Shown one piece after another: positions 1 to 9,700 of a stretch of 64,000 nucleotides of DNA. A model generated the notes under the pieces. The model was not told where the DNA came from, made no database searches, and worked only from the letters and a program-made list of their open reading frames with translations. The position numbers and the translations under genes are program-made. The DNA lies in NCBI GenBank assembly GCA_020161455.1, contig JAIUNZ010000005.1, forward strand, positions 124,001 through 188,000. Direction: 5' to 3'. This DNA comes from Bacteroidota bacterium (GTDB taxonomy: Bacteria; Bacteroidota; Bacteroidia; Flavobacteriales; Flavobacteriaceae). The stretch's first letter is position 1, and every line of letters starts with the position of its first letter.

Positions 1-366
1 CTTTTCTTATTTCTGGTTACAAAAGATTTTGCTCATTATTTAAGTGTTCGTTTTATTGATTCTACACCACTTCGTATTTATAAAAGTAGAAGGATTTACC
101 AATTCAAGACATTCATTGAAATTGTTCAAAGAGGTCTTTGTTTCTCAGGTTTGTTCTTTGTTTTCAATTTATATCTTAATAATGATTGTAGCAGAATTAT
201 TAACTTTATGCATACTCTAGCAAACATTCAGGACACAAATCCTTTATAAATTAAAAAGATTATCAACAAACTTTTCGGCAAATTATTTATGGATAAAGGT
301 TATTACTCAAAAGAACTTTATTTATCACTTTTTTCAATAAACTTATCTCGGACTCCTAGTCCTTAA
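1..366 (+). pseudogene. IS982-family transposase remnant
   Basis: Frame 1 reads as a transposase fragment that enters from outside the window. It contains RFIDSTPLRIYKSRRI, a GLCFSGLFFVFNL stretch, and after an in-frame TAA at 247-249 the continuation KLFGKLFMDKGYYSKEL. These match the order of conserved blocks I know from IS982-type DDE transposases (a DSTPL block, then FGFKLH-like, then LFGKLFGDKGY-like). The internal stop and the early end at 364-366 show that it is dead. No terminal inverted repeat is visible inside the window. Family assignment is from memory of the motif pattern. Confidence 0.72.
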
Positions 367-370
367 GCAA

Positions 371-547
371 TTTGGTGTTTAATTAAAAAAGTTTAGAAAA
401 GAAAAAGGTATTTCTCAAGCGCAATTGGCTTTTGATGTAGGAATTGAAAGAGGAATGATACATACAAATATTGCAAATGTAAAATTTATACCTAAAGTTT
501 TAGATGTTTCTGTGGCTAAATTGTTTAAAGTTGATAAAAGAGAGTAG
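371..547 (+). pseudogene. XRE-type helix-turn-helix regulator remnant
   Basis: One frame reads LKKFRKEKGISQAQLAFDVGIERGMI and then, after what looks like an internal deletion, LDVSVAKLFKVDKRE before TAG at 545-547. This is the usual start of an XRE/Cro DNA-binding domain (helix 2 SQAQLAFDVGI) joined to the usual end of the same domain (LDVS..LF). There is no ATG, a TAA lies in frame at 380-382, and the segment between the two halves is too short for an intact helix-turn-helix fold. I read it as a decayed gene, possibly once cargo of or a neighbour to the adjacent transposon. Confidence 0.6.
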
Positions 548-553
548 TTTTAT

Positions 554-2122
554 TTACTTTAAAACCGCTTTTATCATCGGGTCTTCTTTCAATAAAATTT
601 GAAACGATTGTTCATCACCAAAGAGCTGACGGACAAACTCGGCAACGATATTTTTTTTAACAATATCTTTATTAGAGCTTAAATCAACTTCAAAACCTGA
701 TTTGGAAAGGTATTTTTCAAATTTGATAACCAATGTTGTATCTTCATTAACAGAAGCTATAAATTGAGTATAAGTCATCAATTTGTATTTTTTTCTACTG
801 ATGTCTAATTGTTCAAAAACAAAATGACCAACAACTCCAGTATTTAGAAGATAAGCAACACCTTCTTCTCCTTTTTTAACTTCCAAAGGCACAAAAATAT
901 CGGGAACAATTCCGCCGCCGCCATAAACAATTCTTCCTTTTTTGGTTTTAAACTTTAAGGAATCGGCAATTTTGATTTTGTCTTTTGCATACAGTTCGCC
1001 GCTTTCAAAACGAGTGTCAAATTCGTGACTGTATTTTTCGCCTTCTCCTTTAGTATAAGCTTTCTGAATAGAGCGACCGCTTGGTGTATAATAGCGCGCA
1101 GTGGTTAATCTAACGGCAGAACCGTCTTCAAAATCCATTTCTCGTTGCACCAATCCTTTTCCAAAAGAACGGCGACCAACAATGATTCCGCGGTCATTAT
1201 CTTGAATAGCTCCGGCAAGAATTTCACTGGCAGAAGCTGAGTTTTCATCGATTAAAATAAATACTTTTCCGTTTTCAAAAATACCTTTTTCGGTAGCAAA
1301 TGTCTTGTTGACAGTGCCTTTTTTATTTTTGGTAAAAACGATTAATTCGTTGTCTTTTAGCAAATCATCTGCAATATCAACGGTTCGTTCTAAGTAGCCA
1401 CCGCCGTTGTTTCTTAAATCGATGATTAATGTCGAAATACCTTTGTTTTTCAAACCAGTCAATCCTTTGTGGAATTCGTCATAAGTAGTTTCGGCAAAAC
1501 GACTGATTTTGATATATCCAGTAGTTGGGTTGATAAGAGTAGCAATGTCCACACTTTTTATGGGAATTGTTCTGCGAATTACGTTGAATTTTAATTTTTC
1601 ATTGGTGCTTTTTCTAAAAATAGTCAACAAAACGTCAGAACCATCATCGCCTTTTAATTTATTGTATAAGGTATCGGAAGGAAGATTTCTGCCAAAAAGT
1701 TTGGTTCTATCTGCAAATAAAATTCTATCACCAGCTTTTATACCAGCTATTTCGGCAGGACCATTTGGCAATGGACTAACTACCGCAACGGTATCGTTGT
1801 GCATGTAAAAATTAACGCCAATCCCCACAAAATCACCTTTCATAATTTCTGCTTCACTAGTTTGGATGCTCGGCGGAATATAAATAGAATGTGGATCGAG
1901 CTTTTCTAAAATGCTGTTAACGGTTAAATCTACTATCGAATCGGTGTTTACTTCATCCACATAATCATTGTCAATAAAGTTTATCAAACGGTTTAGTTTG
2001 ACTTGACTGGCGTTTTTGGAAGAAAGTTTTTGAGTTGGAAAATTGAGCATACCACCGATCATTATCCCAAATCCGATGCAGGAAAAAAGTAAAATTGGTA
2101 AATATTTTTCTTTCGATTTCAT
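554..2122 (-). CDS. S41 family C-terminal processing protease (CtpA-like)
   Basis: Serine protease of the tail-specific (CtpA/Prc) family, 522 residues. A single hydrophobic anchor at about residues 8-27 places the rest in the periplasm. A PDZ domain (about 90-170, with GIGVNF and GIKAGDRIL) precedes the S41 catalytic domain. The catalytic serine lies in SASASE at about 297 and the lysine in FGKGLVQ at about 322, with the spacing expected for a Ser-Lys dyad. It cleaves proteins near their C-termini; the substrate cannot be told. Its start lies 4 bases downstream of the stop of the dCMP deaminase gene, so the two are probably co-transcribed. Confidence 0.93.
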   Translation of the reverse strand: MKSKEKYLPILLFSCIGFGIMIGGMLNFPTQKLSSKNASQVKLNRLINFIDNDYVDEVNTDSIVDLTVNSILEKLDPHSIYIPPSIQTSEAEIMKGDFVGIGVNFYMHNDTVAVVSPLPNGPAEIAGIKAGDRILFADRTKLFGRNLPSDTLYNKLKGDDGSDVLLTIFRKSTNEKLKFNVIRRTIPIKSVDIATLINPTTGYIKISRFAETTYDEFHKGLTGLKNKGISTLIIDLRNNGGGYLERTVDIADDLLKDNELIVFTKNKKGTVNKTFATEKGIFENGKVFILIDENSASASEILAGAIQDNDRGIIVGRRSFGKGLVQREMDFEDGSAVRLTTARYYTPSGRSIQKAYTKGEGEKYSHEFDTRFESGELYAKDKIKIADSLKFKTKKGRIVYGGGGIVPDIFVPLEVKKGEEGVAYLLNTGVVGHFVFEQLDISRKKYKLMTYTQFIASVNEDTTLVIKFEKYLSKSGFEVDLSSNKDIVKKNIVAEFVRQLFGDEQSFQILLKEDPMIKAVLK

Positions 2123-2126
2123 TTTG

Positions 2127-2558
2127 CTAAACTTCTAAGCTTTCAATTTGTTCTACGATAACGCCTGCTTTTCTTAAAAATTCTAAACCCGAATCATCGC
2201 GATAGCCATTTTGAAAAACAACTCTTTTAATTCCTGATTGATGGATGAGTTTGCTACATTCTTTACATGGCGAAAGAGTAATATATAAGGTAGCATCTTC
2301 ACTCGATTGTGAACTTTGTGCTAATTTTGAAATAGCATTGGCTTCGGCGTGAAGCACATACCATTTGGTTAACCCTTCATCATCTTCGCAGCAATTTTCA
2401 AAACCACTTGGTGTTCCGTTATAACCGTCAGAAATAATCATTCTATTTTTTACGATGATGGCACCTACTTGTTTGCGTTTGCAATAGGATAATTTGCTCC
2501 ATTCGGAAGCGATTCTTAGATAGGCAACGTCGTATTTGTGCTGTTTTTTTTCTTTCAT
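2127..2558 (-). CDS. Deoxycytidylate (dCMP) deaminase, ComEB-like
   Basis: Zinc-dependent deaminase converting dCMP to dUMP, the precursor of dTMP. The zinc and catalytic residues are visible as HAEANAI and SPCKEC, and the preceding DGYNGTPSGFENC block is typical of dCMP deaminases rather than cytidine deaminases. I chose the ATG at 2558 (MKEKKQHKYD); an in-frame ATG 39 bases upstream would add an unusual hydrophobic tail (MSYNHHYLYYFQH). The protein is then 143 residues, close to the usual size. It precedes the S41 protease gene by 4 bases on the same strand. Confidence 0.92.
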   Translation of the reverse strand: MKEKKQHKYDVAYLRIASEWSKLSYCKRKQVGAIIVKNRMIISDGYNGTPSGFENCCEDDEGLTKWYVLHAEANAISKLAQSSQSSEDATLYITLSPCKECSKLIHQSGIKRVVFQNGYRDDSGLEFLRKAGVIVEQIESLEV

Positions 2559-2650
2559 GTGTTGAAAATAATACAGATAGTGATGATTATAGGACAAAGA
2601 TACCGAAAGGATTGGCTCTTAAAAAAGTTTTAAGTTAATTTAAGGAAATT

Positions 2651-3244
2651 TTAGTTGCTCAAAATTTTATTGTGTACAATCATTGGAACAACAACACCAA
2701 GAATAAAAGCCGAAACGATTAAAATCCAATCGCGTTTAGAGAATTTTAAAAGTGTTTGAACGACATAGGCTAAAAGTAATGCCAAAATAATTACTATGAT
2801 TTGGGCGGCTTCGATACCCAAAGCAAATTCTAAAAGCGGTGCTAATTTGTCGCTAGGTTTTCCAGAAACAAAAGTATTAAAGTAACTTGAAAACCCTAAA
2901 CCATGAATGATTCCGAAAAAAGCTGTAACTAACGCTATAAAAGTAATCGTGTTTTTTTTGAATGATTTTCCAGCAGCAACGATATTATAAACTGCGACAA
3001 TCAATATCGTTATCGGAATTAAAAAAACAACCCATTCCGATTTAACCGTTATTATATTGAAAACAGAAAGGAATAATGCTAAAGTATGACCAAGTGTAAA
3101 AGTGGTGACTAAAATCAGTAATCGTTTCCAGTCTTTAAACTCATAGGAAGCCACAAGTGCTAGTAAAAATAACACATGATCGTAGGCTGAAAACGATAAA
3201 ATATGTTTCAAGCCATGGTTGAAGTATATCCAAAAATCAGACAT
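2651..3244 (-). CDS. HupE/UreJ-like membrane protein
   Basis: Integral membrane protein of 197 residues with about six hydrophobic helices. The N-terminal signature GLKHILSFSAYDHVLFLLAL and the later TLGHTLAL and HGLGFSSYF blocks match the HupE/UreJ family, whose histidines are thought to handle nickel or other metals. No hydrogenase or urease gene is nearby, so the substrate here is unknown. It lies 92 bases upstream of the dCMP deaminase on the same strand and may or may not share its transcript. Confidence 0.8.
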   Translation of the reverse strand: MSDFWIYFNHGLKHILSFSAYDHVLFLLALVASYEFKDWKRLLILVTTFTLGHTLALFLSVFNIITVKSEWVVFLIPITILIVAVYNIVAAGKSFKKNTITFIALVTAFFGIIHGLGFSSYFNTFVSGKPSDKLAPLLEFALGIEAAQIIVIILALLLAYVVQTLLKFSKRDWILIVSAFILGVVVPMIVHNKILSN

Positions 3245-3365
3245 AAGTAGATAACAAGTAGTTTAGGTAAGGTAAACTTACGATTTATTTTAAAAAGTAT
3301 TAAAAAATGTAGTTAAAATTATTGGAAACAATTGTATTTCGTTTCCATCAAATAGTAAATTGGAT

Positions 3366-3373
3366 TATATTTG
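3366..3373 (+). promoter_or_regulatory. Putative -7 element for the TerB-like gene
   Basis: TATATTTG fits the flavobacterial TAnnTTTG consensus and lies 22 bases before the ATG at 3396. It supports that ATG as the start and excludes the in-frame ATG at 3363-3365, which precedes the element. Confidence 0.5.
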
Positions 3374-3395
3374 CAGAAATAAAACCAAAACAATT

Positions 3396-3827
3396 ATGTC
3401 ATTTTCAGATTTATTTGATAGCGAATTTAAAAATAGAAATAAAGGTCATTTTTCTGCCATTGTTAGAGTTGCCATTGCCGATGGAGATTTGAGCAAAGAA
3501 GAAAAAGAGTTTTTGGATAAATTAGCTATTCGTTTAGAAATTTCTCCAGCAGAATATGAGGAAATTTTAGAGAATCCTTTAAAATACCCTATCAATCCGC
3601 CTTATTTACATTCACAACGTTTGGAGCGTTTGTATGATTTAACTAGAATGGTCTATGCTGATCATATACTTGGTCCAAGACAAAAAGAAATTTTGACTAA
3701 GTTTGCATTGGCACTAGGCTTTACACCAGGAAATGTTCCTTATATTGTTGATAAAGCGTTGTCATTACTAGTAATGAATGTAGATTTGGATACTTTTGTT
3801 TACGAAATGACAAATATGAATAAATAA
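3396..3827 (+). CDS. TerB-family (tellurite-resistance-like) protein
   Basis: Cytoplasmic all-helical protein of 143 residues. The block AIVRVAIADGDLSKEEKEFLDKLA is the typical first half of TerB domains, with acidic residues that bind metal in relatives. There are no other ter genes, so tellurite resistance is not implied; stand-alone TerB proteins are common in Bacteroidota and their role is unknown. The start at MSFSDLF is preferred because a -7 promoter motif lies between it and the upstream ATG. It converges with fbp across a shared hairpin terminator. Confidence 0.8.
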   Translation: MSFSDLFDSEFKNRNKGHFSAIVRVAIADGDLSKEEKEFLDKLAIRLEISPAEYEEILENPLKYPINPPYLHSQRLERLYDLTRMVYADHILGPRQKEILTKFALALGFTPGNVPYIVDKALSLLVMNVDLDTFVYEMTNMNK

Positions 3828-3834
3828 CAAAAAA

Positions 3835-3862
3835 ATTCCCGAGAACATCGGGAATTTTTTTT
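3835..3862. terminator. Bidirectional terminator between terB-like gene and fbp
   Basis: An 8-base-pair stem ATTCCCGA / TCGGGAAT (3835-3842 and 3848-3855) with a 5-base loop is flanked by A and T tracts on both sides, so it can end transcripts from both converging genes. Confidence 0.85.
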
Positions 3863-4868
3863 ACTTATATTTTGCCATAAATTCTTCTGCCTTTTCTACC
3901 ATATTATAACTTCCACAAAAAAACGGAACGCGTTGGTGTAATTCTTTAGGTTCGATTTCCATAATTCTTCCAAAACCATCCGATGCTTTTCCGCCAGCTT
4001 GTTCGGCAATAAATGCCATTGGGTTACATTCATATAATAGGCGTAATTTTCCATTTGGTGCTTTGGAACTTGTTGGATAGATATAAATTCCGCCTTTTAT
4101 CATATTCCTGTGAATATCCGAGACCAAACTTCCGATATATCTTGACGTATATGGTCTGTCGTCTTCTTCAAATTGACAATATTTCAAATAGTCTTTGACG
4201 CCTTGTGGAAAATGAACGTAGTTTCCTTCGTTTATAGAATATATTTTGCCATCTTTAGAAAATTGCATGTTAGGATGCGAAAGATAAAATGTTCCAATTG
4301 CTGGATTTAGAGTAAATCCATTAACACCATGACCAGTAGTATAAACAATCATCGTTGAAGTGCCGTAAATTACATAACCTGCTGCAACTTGCTGTGTTCC
4401 GGGTTGTAAAAAATCCTTACTTGAAACTGGAGTTCCTACAGGGGTAACACGTCTGTAAACCGAAAAAATTGTACCAACCGAAACGTTCACATCAATATTT
4501 GACGAACCATCTAAAGGATCCATTAAAACTACATATTTGTTGCTATGGCTTTTATCTGAACCTGCAACGGTAATGAAATCATCATTCTCTTCTGATGCAA
4601 TTCCGCATACAATCTCTCTATTTATAAGTGTTTGAATAAAGACTTCATTGGCATAAACATCTAATTTTTGTTGGTCTTCACCTTGAATATTTTGATCACC
4701 AGCTGCACCAACAATATCTACTAAACCTGCTTTGTTTACTTTGTAATTTACGACTTTCGCCGCCAATCGGATTGAATTGATAATTCGAGATAATTCTCCC
4801 GAAGAATATTGAAAAGCGTTTTGGTTTTCGATGATAAACTCACCTAAGGTTCTATTGCGTTCTTCCAT
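3861..4868 (-). CDS. fbp: Class 1 fructose-1,6-bisphosphatase
   Basis: Hydrolyses fructose 1,6-bisphosphate to fructose 6-phosphate, the committed step of gluconeogenesis. The length of 335 residues is normal for class I enzymes. The metal-binding signature [19 protein letters not shown] is intact (about residues 115-133), and a [20 protein letters not shown] block near the C-terminus carries the substrate-binding region. It is transcribed alone on the minus strand and ends in the hairpin shared with the TerB-like gene. Confidence 0.96.
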   Translation of the reverse strand: MEERNRTLGEFIIENQNAFQYSSGELSRIINSIRLAAKVVNYKVNKAGLVDIVGAAGDQNIQGEDQQKLDVYANEVFIQTLINREIVCGIASEENDDFITVAGSDKSHSNKYVVLMDPLDGSSNIDVNVSVGTIFSVYRRVTPVGTPVSSKDFLQPGTQQVAAGYVIYGTSTMIVYTTGHGVNGFTLNPAIGTFYLSHPNMQFSKDGKIYSINEGNYVHFPQGVKDYLKYCQFEEDDRPYTSRYIGSLVSDIHRNMIKGGIYIYPTSSKAPNGKLRLLYECNPMAFIAEQAGGKASDGFGRIMEIEPKELHQRVPFFCGSYNMVEKAEEFMAKYK

Positions 4869-4950
4869 TGCGAAATCGTTGTAGTTGTTCTTGCAAATAT
4901 CGAAAAATTAATCTAAGAAAAAATCTATTTCCAAAAGAAATTATAAATTG

Positions 4951-4958
4951 TATTTTTG
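4951..4958 (+). promoter_or_regulatory. Putative -7 element for GNAT-lysC operon
   Basis: TATTTTTG matches TAnnTTTG and ends 16 bases before the ATG at 4975. No clear TTTG -33 box is seen at the usual distance. Confidence 0.45.
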
Positions 4959-4974
4959 TTTCAAATAGTACCCT

Positions 4975-5457
4975 ATGATAATACGTAAAGCCCATAAAGA
5001 AGACATGAAAGCTGTTTTAGAACTTATTCAAGAGTTAGCCACTTTTGAAAAAGAACCACAAGCAGTCGAAATAACTGTTAACGATTTAGTGTGTGATGGA
5101 TTTTGTGAGAACCCTTTATTTCATTGTTTTGTAGCCGAATTAGAAAACGAAATTGTGGGCATGGCATTATATTATTATCGATATTCCACTTGGAAAGGAA
5201 AAACCATTCATCTAGAAGATTTAATTGTAAAAGAAAAAATGCGCGGTTCAGGTCTAGGATTTGCCTTATATTCAAAAATTATTGAACAAGGAAAAACAGA
5301 CAATGTCCGAAGAATAGAATGGGCAGTTTTAGACTGGAACACGCCAGCAATCGAGTTTTATAAAAAATCAGGTGCCAAAGTTTTTGACGATTGGCGAATT
5401 GCTCAAATGGACGAACAAGGAATTTTTAATTTTCTTACAAATAAATCTAAAGTCTAA
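4975..5457 (+). CDS. GNAT family N-acetyltransferase (diamine acetyltransferase-like)
   Basis: A 160-residue acetyltransferase of the GCN5-related fold. The acetyl-CoA-binding loop is seen as KMRGSGLGFALYSKI (about 90-104). The N-terminal run MIIRKAHKEDMKAVLELIQELATFEKEP and the LEDLIV strand resemble the spermidine/spermine (SAT1-like) branch, so a small amine is a plausible substrate, but this is inference. It sits 21 bases upstream of the aspartate kinase gene and is probably co-transcribed with it. Confidence 0.85.
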   Translation: MIIRKAHKEDMKAVLELIQELATFEKEPQAVEITVNDLVCDGFCENPLFHCFVAELENEIVGMALYYYRYSTWKGKTIHLEDLIVKEKMRGSGLGFALYSKIIEQGKTDNVRRIEWAVLDWNTPAIEFYKKSGAKVFDDWRIAQMDEQGIFNFLTNKSKV

Positions 5458-5478
5458 AATCTTATATCTACAATTAAC

Positions 5479-6732
5479 ATGAGAATTTTCAAATTTGGTG
5501 GAGCGTCAGTTAAAGATGCTGATGGAATAAAAAATGTTTACAGTGTTTTAGAAAAAGTAGGTCATGAAGACACACTTTTAGTAATTTCTGCAATGGGAAA
5601 AACAACTAATGCTTTGGAAGTTGTTATCAAAAATTATTTTGATAAGTCTCCAGAATTACATTCTTCTTTGCAAGAAGTTAAAAAGTACCATAACCAAATT
5701 TTAATGGATTTGTTTGACGATGAAGACCACGACGTTTTCTATACAGTAAACAGTCATTTTGCAGATCTAGAATATTTTATCAGAAGTAATAAATCACCAA
5801 ATTATAATTTTGTTTACGACCAAGTAGTGAGTTATGGAGAAATCATTTCTACTACCATTGTCAGTCATTATTTCAATCATGTTGGATTAAAAAATAACTG
5901 GATTGATGTTAGAAACTTCATAAAAACAGACAATAATTATCGTGATGCAACTGTTGATTGGGATAAAACACAAGGTCACATTTCAAAAGGCGTAAAAAAG
6001 AAAGCACTTAATATTACCCAAGGTTTTTTAGGTTCCGATGAAAATAATTTCACCACCACTTTAGGTCGCGAAGGTTCCGATTATACGGCGGCAATTTTCG
6101 CCTATTGCCTAAATGCTGAAAGTGTAACTATTTGGAAAGATGTTCCGGGAGTGATGAATGCCGATCCACGATTTTTTGAAAATGCTACTTTGCTTAATCA
6201 AATTTCGTATCGCGAAGCTATCGAATTGGCGTTTTATGGTGCTACAGTAATTCACCCAAAAACCTTGCAACCATTACAAAGAAAAGAAATTCCGTTATAT
6301 GTGAAGTCATTCATAAATCCACTATTACCAGGAACAAGTGTTTCTAAAGGTGCCGATTTAGTGCCACAAACATCTTGCTTTATTTTAAAGAAAAATCAAT
6401 TATTAATTTCGTTATCATCTATCGATTTCTCGTTTATAATGGAAGAAAACATCAGCGAGATTTTCAAATTATTACACGAATATAAAATCAAAGTAAGTTT
6501 AATTCAAAATTCGGCCATTAGTTTTTCGGTATGTGTAGAGGATAAATTTGGAAATTTTAACGAATTAAAATCCATTTTATCCAAAAAATTTAAAGTGTCA
6601 TACAATGAAAATGTATCGCTATACACCATCAGACATTTTGATGAAAAAGCAGCAAAAATGGTTGAAAAAGACAAAACGGTTTTACTAAAACAAATCTCTA
6701 GAGGAACTTTGCAATTGGTTACAAAGGAATAA
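5479..6732 (+). CDS. lysC: Aspartate kinase (monofunctional)
   Basis: Phosphorylates L-aspartate, the first step toward lysine, threonine, methionine and diaminopimelate. Typical blocks are FKFGGASV at the N-terminus, TLGREGSDYTAAIFA and WKDVPGVMNADPR in the middle, and GATVIHPKTLQPL before the regulatory part. About 120 residues follow the kinase domain and probably form ACT-type regulatory domains that sense an end product. At 417 residues it lacks a fused homoserine dehydrogenase. Confidence 0.92.
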   Translation: MRIFKFGGASVKDADGIKNVYSVLEKVGHEDTLLVISAMGKTTNALEVVIKNYFDKSPELHSSLQEVKKYHNQILMDLFDDEDHDVFYTVNSHFADLEYFIRSNKSPNYNFVYDQVVSYGEIISTTIVSHYFNHVGLKNNWIDVRNFIKTDNNYRDATVDWDKTQGHISKGVKKKALNITQGFLGSDENNFTTTLGREGSDYTAAIFAYCLNAESVTIWKDVPGVMNADPRFFENATLLNQISYREAIELAFYGATVIHPKTLQPLQRKEIPLYVKSFINPLLPGTSVSKGADLVPQTSCFILKKNQLLISLSSIDFSFIMEENISEIFKLLHEYKIKVSLIQNSAISFSVCVEDKFGNFNELKSILSKKFKVSYNENVSLYTIRHFDEKAAKMVEKDKTVLLKQISRGTLQLVTKE

Positions 6733-6769
6733 ATTATACTTAACTTGAGTTTTTTTCGTTTATATATGT

Positions 6770-9700
6770 ATGCACAAAATAATTTTCCATTGTTTTTTAC
6801 TAATTAGTTGCTTCCAGCTCTCAGCACAGGAAATCAATTCGTTGTACAAAACCAAGAAAATCGCCATTTCAAAAGACACCATCGAAATTGAAAAAGTCAG
6901 CATCAACCCAAGTTTTTTCAAACTAGAAACCAAAAACGGAAAGCCAATAGACAGCACGTTTTATAAAATAGATTTTCCGTCGGGCAAATTAATTTTCAAT
7001 AAAAACGCTCCAATTTCAGACACTTTAGTTGTTCAATACCTTCAATATCCTGATTTTTTAACCAAAACCTACAGCATCTACAGCGATGAAGTAATCGTCC
7101 CAAACGAAGATGGAAACTTATACAAAGTAAATCGAGAAGTCAAAAAATTCATCCCATTTGACGGATTGAACACTTCTGGAAGTATTACCCGTGGTGTTAC
7201 CGTTGGAAATAATCAAAACACTACCGTTTCCTCCAACCTCGATTTGCAAATCACAGGAAAAATATCCGATAAAGTCTCGCTTCGTGCTTCTATTCAAGAC
7301 AGCAATATCCCGTTGCAAAGTGGTGGCTATTCTCAAAAATTAGATGAATTTGACCAAATCTTCATCGAACTTTTCACCGATAATTGGAACATTCGCGCCG
7401 GCGATTTATTTCTTGAAAATCGACAATCACGTTTTCTAAATTTCAATAAAAAAGTACAAGGACTTTCTACACATTTCACATTCGGTGGCGAAGAAAACAA
7501 AACCGATATTTTTGCTTCTGCTGCATTAGTTCGCGGGCAATATGCCAAAAGCTCCTTAACCGGTCAAGAAGGAAATCAAGGACCATATAAATTACGAGGT
7601 AACAATGGAGAATTGTATGTTTTAGTCATTTCGGGTTCAGAGCGAGTTTATGTGAATGGAATTTTGAAACAACGTGGCGAAAACAATGATTATGTTATCG
7701 ATTATAATGCAGGTGAAGTTACATTTACATCATTGTTTCCCATAACTTCCGAAATGCGTATTGTGATTGAATACCAATATTCCGATAGAAGTTATACTCG
7801 TTTTGTGACCTACGCAGGTGCCAATCACGAAGCTAAAAAATGGAGTTTAGGCGGTTATTTGTATTCTGAAAATGATGTAAAAAACCAACCGTTACAACAA
7901 AATCTTTCTGCTGAGCAAGTGCAAGTATTACAAAATGCTGGTGATGATGTAAACTTGATGAATGCACCATCGGCTTATTTGGACACTTATTCCGAAAATA
8001 AAATTTTATATAAAAAAGTTACTGTTAACGGTGTTGAGGTTTTTGAATATTCCAACAATCCTGATGACGAATTGTATAATGTTAAGTTTTTATTGATTGG
8101 AAATAATCTCGGTAATTATATACTTTCAAATTCGGTATCTATCGGTAAAATTTTTCAATATGTTGAACCAGTTAATGGCGTTCCACAAGGAAATTATGAA
8201 CCCGTAGTTCGATTAGTAGCGCCAACAAAAATTCAAATTGCGACGGTTTTGGGTAAATTTAATCCAAACGAAAAAACTTTAATCGATTTTGAAGTTGGTG
8301 TTAGTAATAATGATTTGAATCTATTTTCCAATCTAGATGACGATAACAATAAAGGATTGGCGGGAAAATTAAACTTCAAACAACGACTTCTTTCAAAAAA
8401 ATGGAACATCGATGTCTTTGGAAAGTATCAATTCATTCAAAAAGATTTCCGAACCATCGAGCGATTATTCAACATTGAGTTTAATCGTGATTGGAATTTG
8501 ACTACATTTTCGGGAAATCAAAGTTTACTAGTCAATGGTTTGGATTTTGTTCTTCCAGAAAAAGGAAAATTGACGTATCAGTATGAAAACCTATCCTTTA
8601 CCGAAAGTTTTTCGGGAAACAGACATAGTATTAACGGATTCTTCAAACTAAAAAATTGGAACATCACTCAAAACGGCAGCTATTTAAAAAGCAACGGAAG
8701 TATAGCCAGTTCTACTTTTGCTCGAAATCAATCGCAAGCCAGATACAATTTTAAAAAGAATTGGATAGGCGGAGTTTTTAATTTGGAAGACAATCAGGAA
8801 AAGAATAAAATTACCAACCAACTTTCGGCTTTAAGCCAACGCTTTTCCGAGTACGGAGCTTTCGTAGGTCGTGGCGATAGCACCAAGGTTTTTGTCGAAT
8901 TAGGCTATTTGCATCGGGTAAATGACAGTTTACAAAACGGATATTTACAAAAAGTAAACCGCTCAAATTCCTATTATATAAAGTCAAAATTAATACAAAC
9001 AGATAAAAGTGATTTGTCTGTCTTTGTAAATTATAGAGATTTAAAATATACTGATAATACAAGGCAAAATGAACCGTCATTAAATTCAAGAATTTTGTAT
9101 AACGACCGATTTTTTAATCAATTTCTACAAACAACCACCGCTTACGAAACCACTTCTGGAACCATTCCACAACAAGAATTCACCTATTTAGAAGTCGAAC
9201 CAGGACAAGGAGTTTACACTTGGAACGATTATAACAACAACGGTATTCAAGAATTAGAAGAATTTGAAGTTGCGCCATTCCCCGATCAAGCTAAATATGT
9301 TCGAGTGTTTTTACCCAACCAAATATTTTTAAAAACACATCAAAATAAATTTTCTCAATCCTTAACCATTAATCCAAATAATTGGCAAAATGAAACCGGT
9401 CTCAAAAAAGTCGCTTCTTATTTTTACAACCAAACCTCTTTTTTAATCGAAAGAAAAATTCAACGAAACGAAAACAATTTTGATTTAAATCCATTTTCAA
9501 CATCAGACACTAACCTATTAGGATTGAACACCAGTTTCAGAAACAGTTTATTCTACAATCGAGGAAAACAAAGACATTCTACAACTTATACTTTTATTTC
9601 CAATAGAATAAAAAGTTTGCTTTCGGCCGGTTCACAAGAAAGTAAAAACAGTTCGCATCAATTACAATACAATCATTTAGTCCGAAAAACATGGTTGTTT

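Noticed and set aside
2651-3244. Nickel uptake for hydrogenase or urease by the HupE/UreJ-like protein
   Set aside because: There are no hydrogenase or urease genes in the window, so the specific role is not supported.
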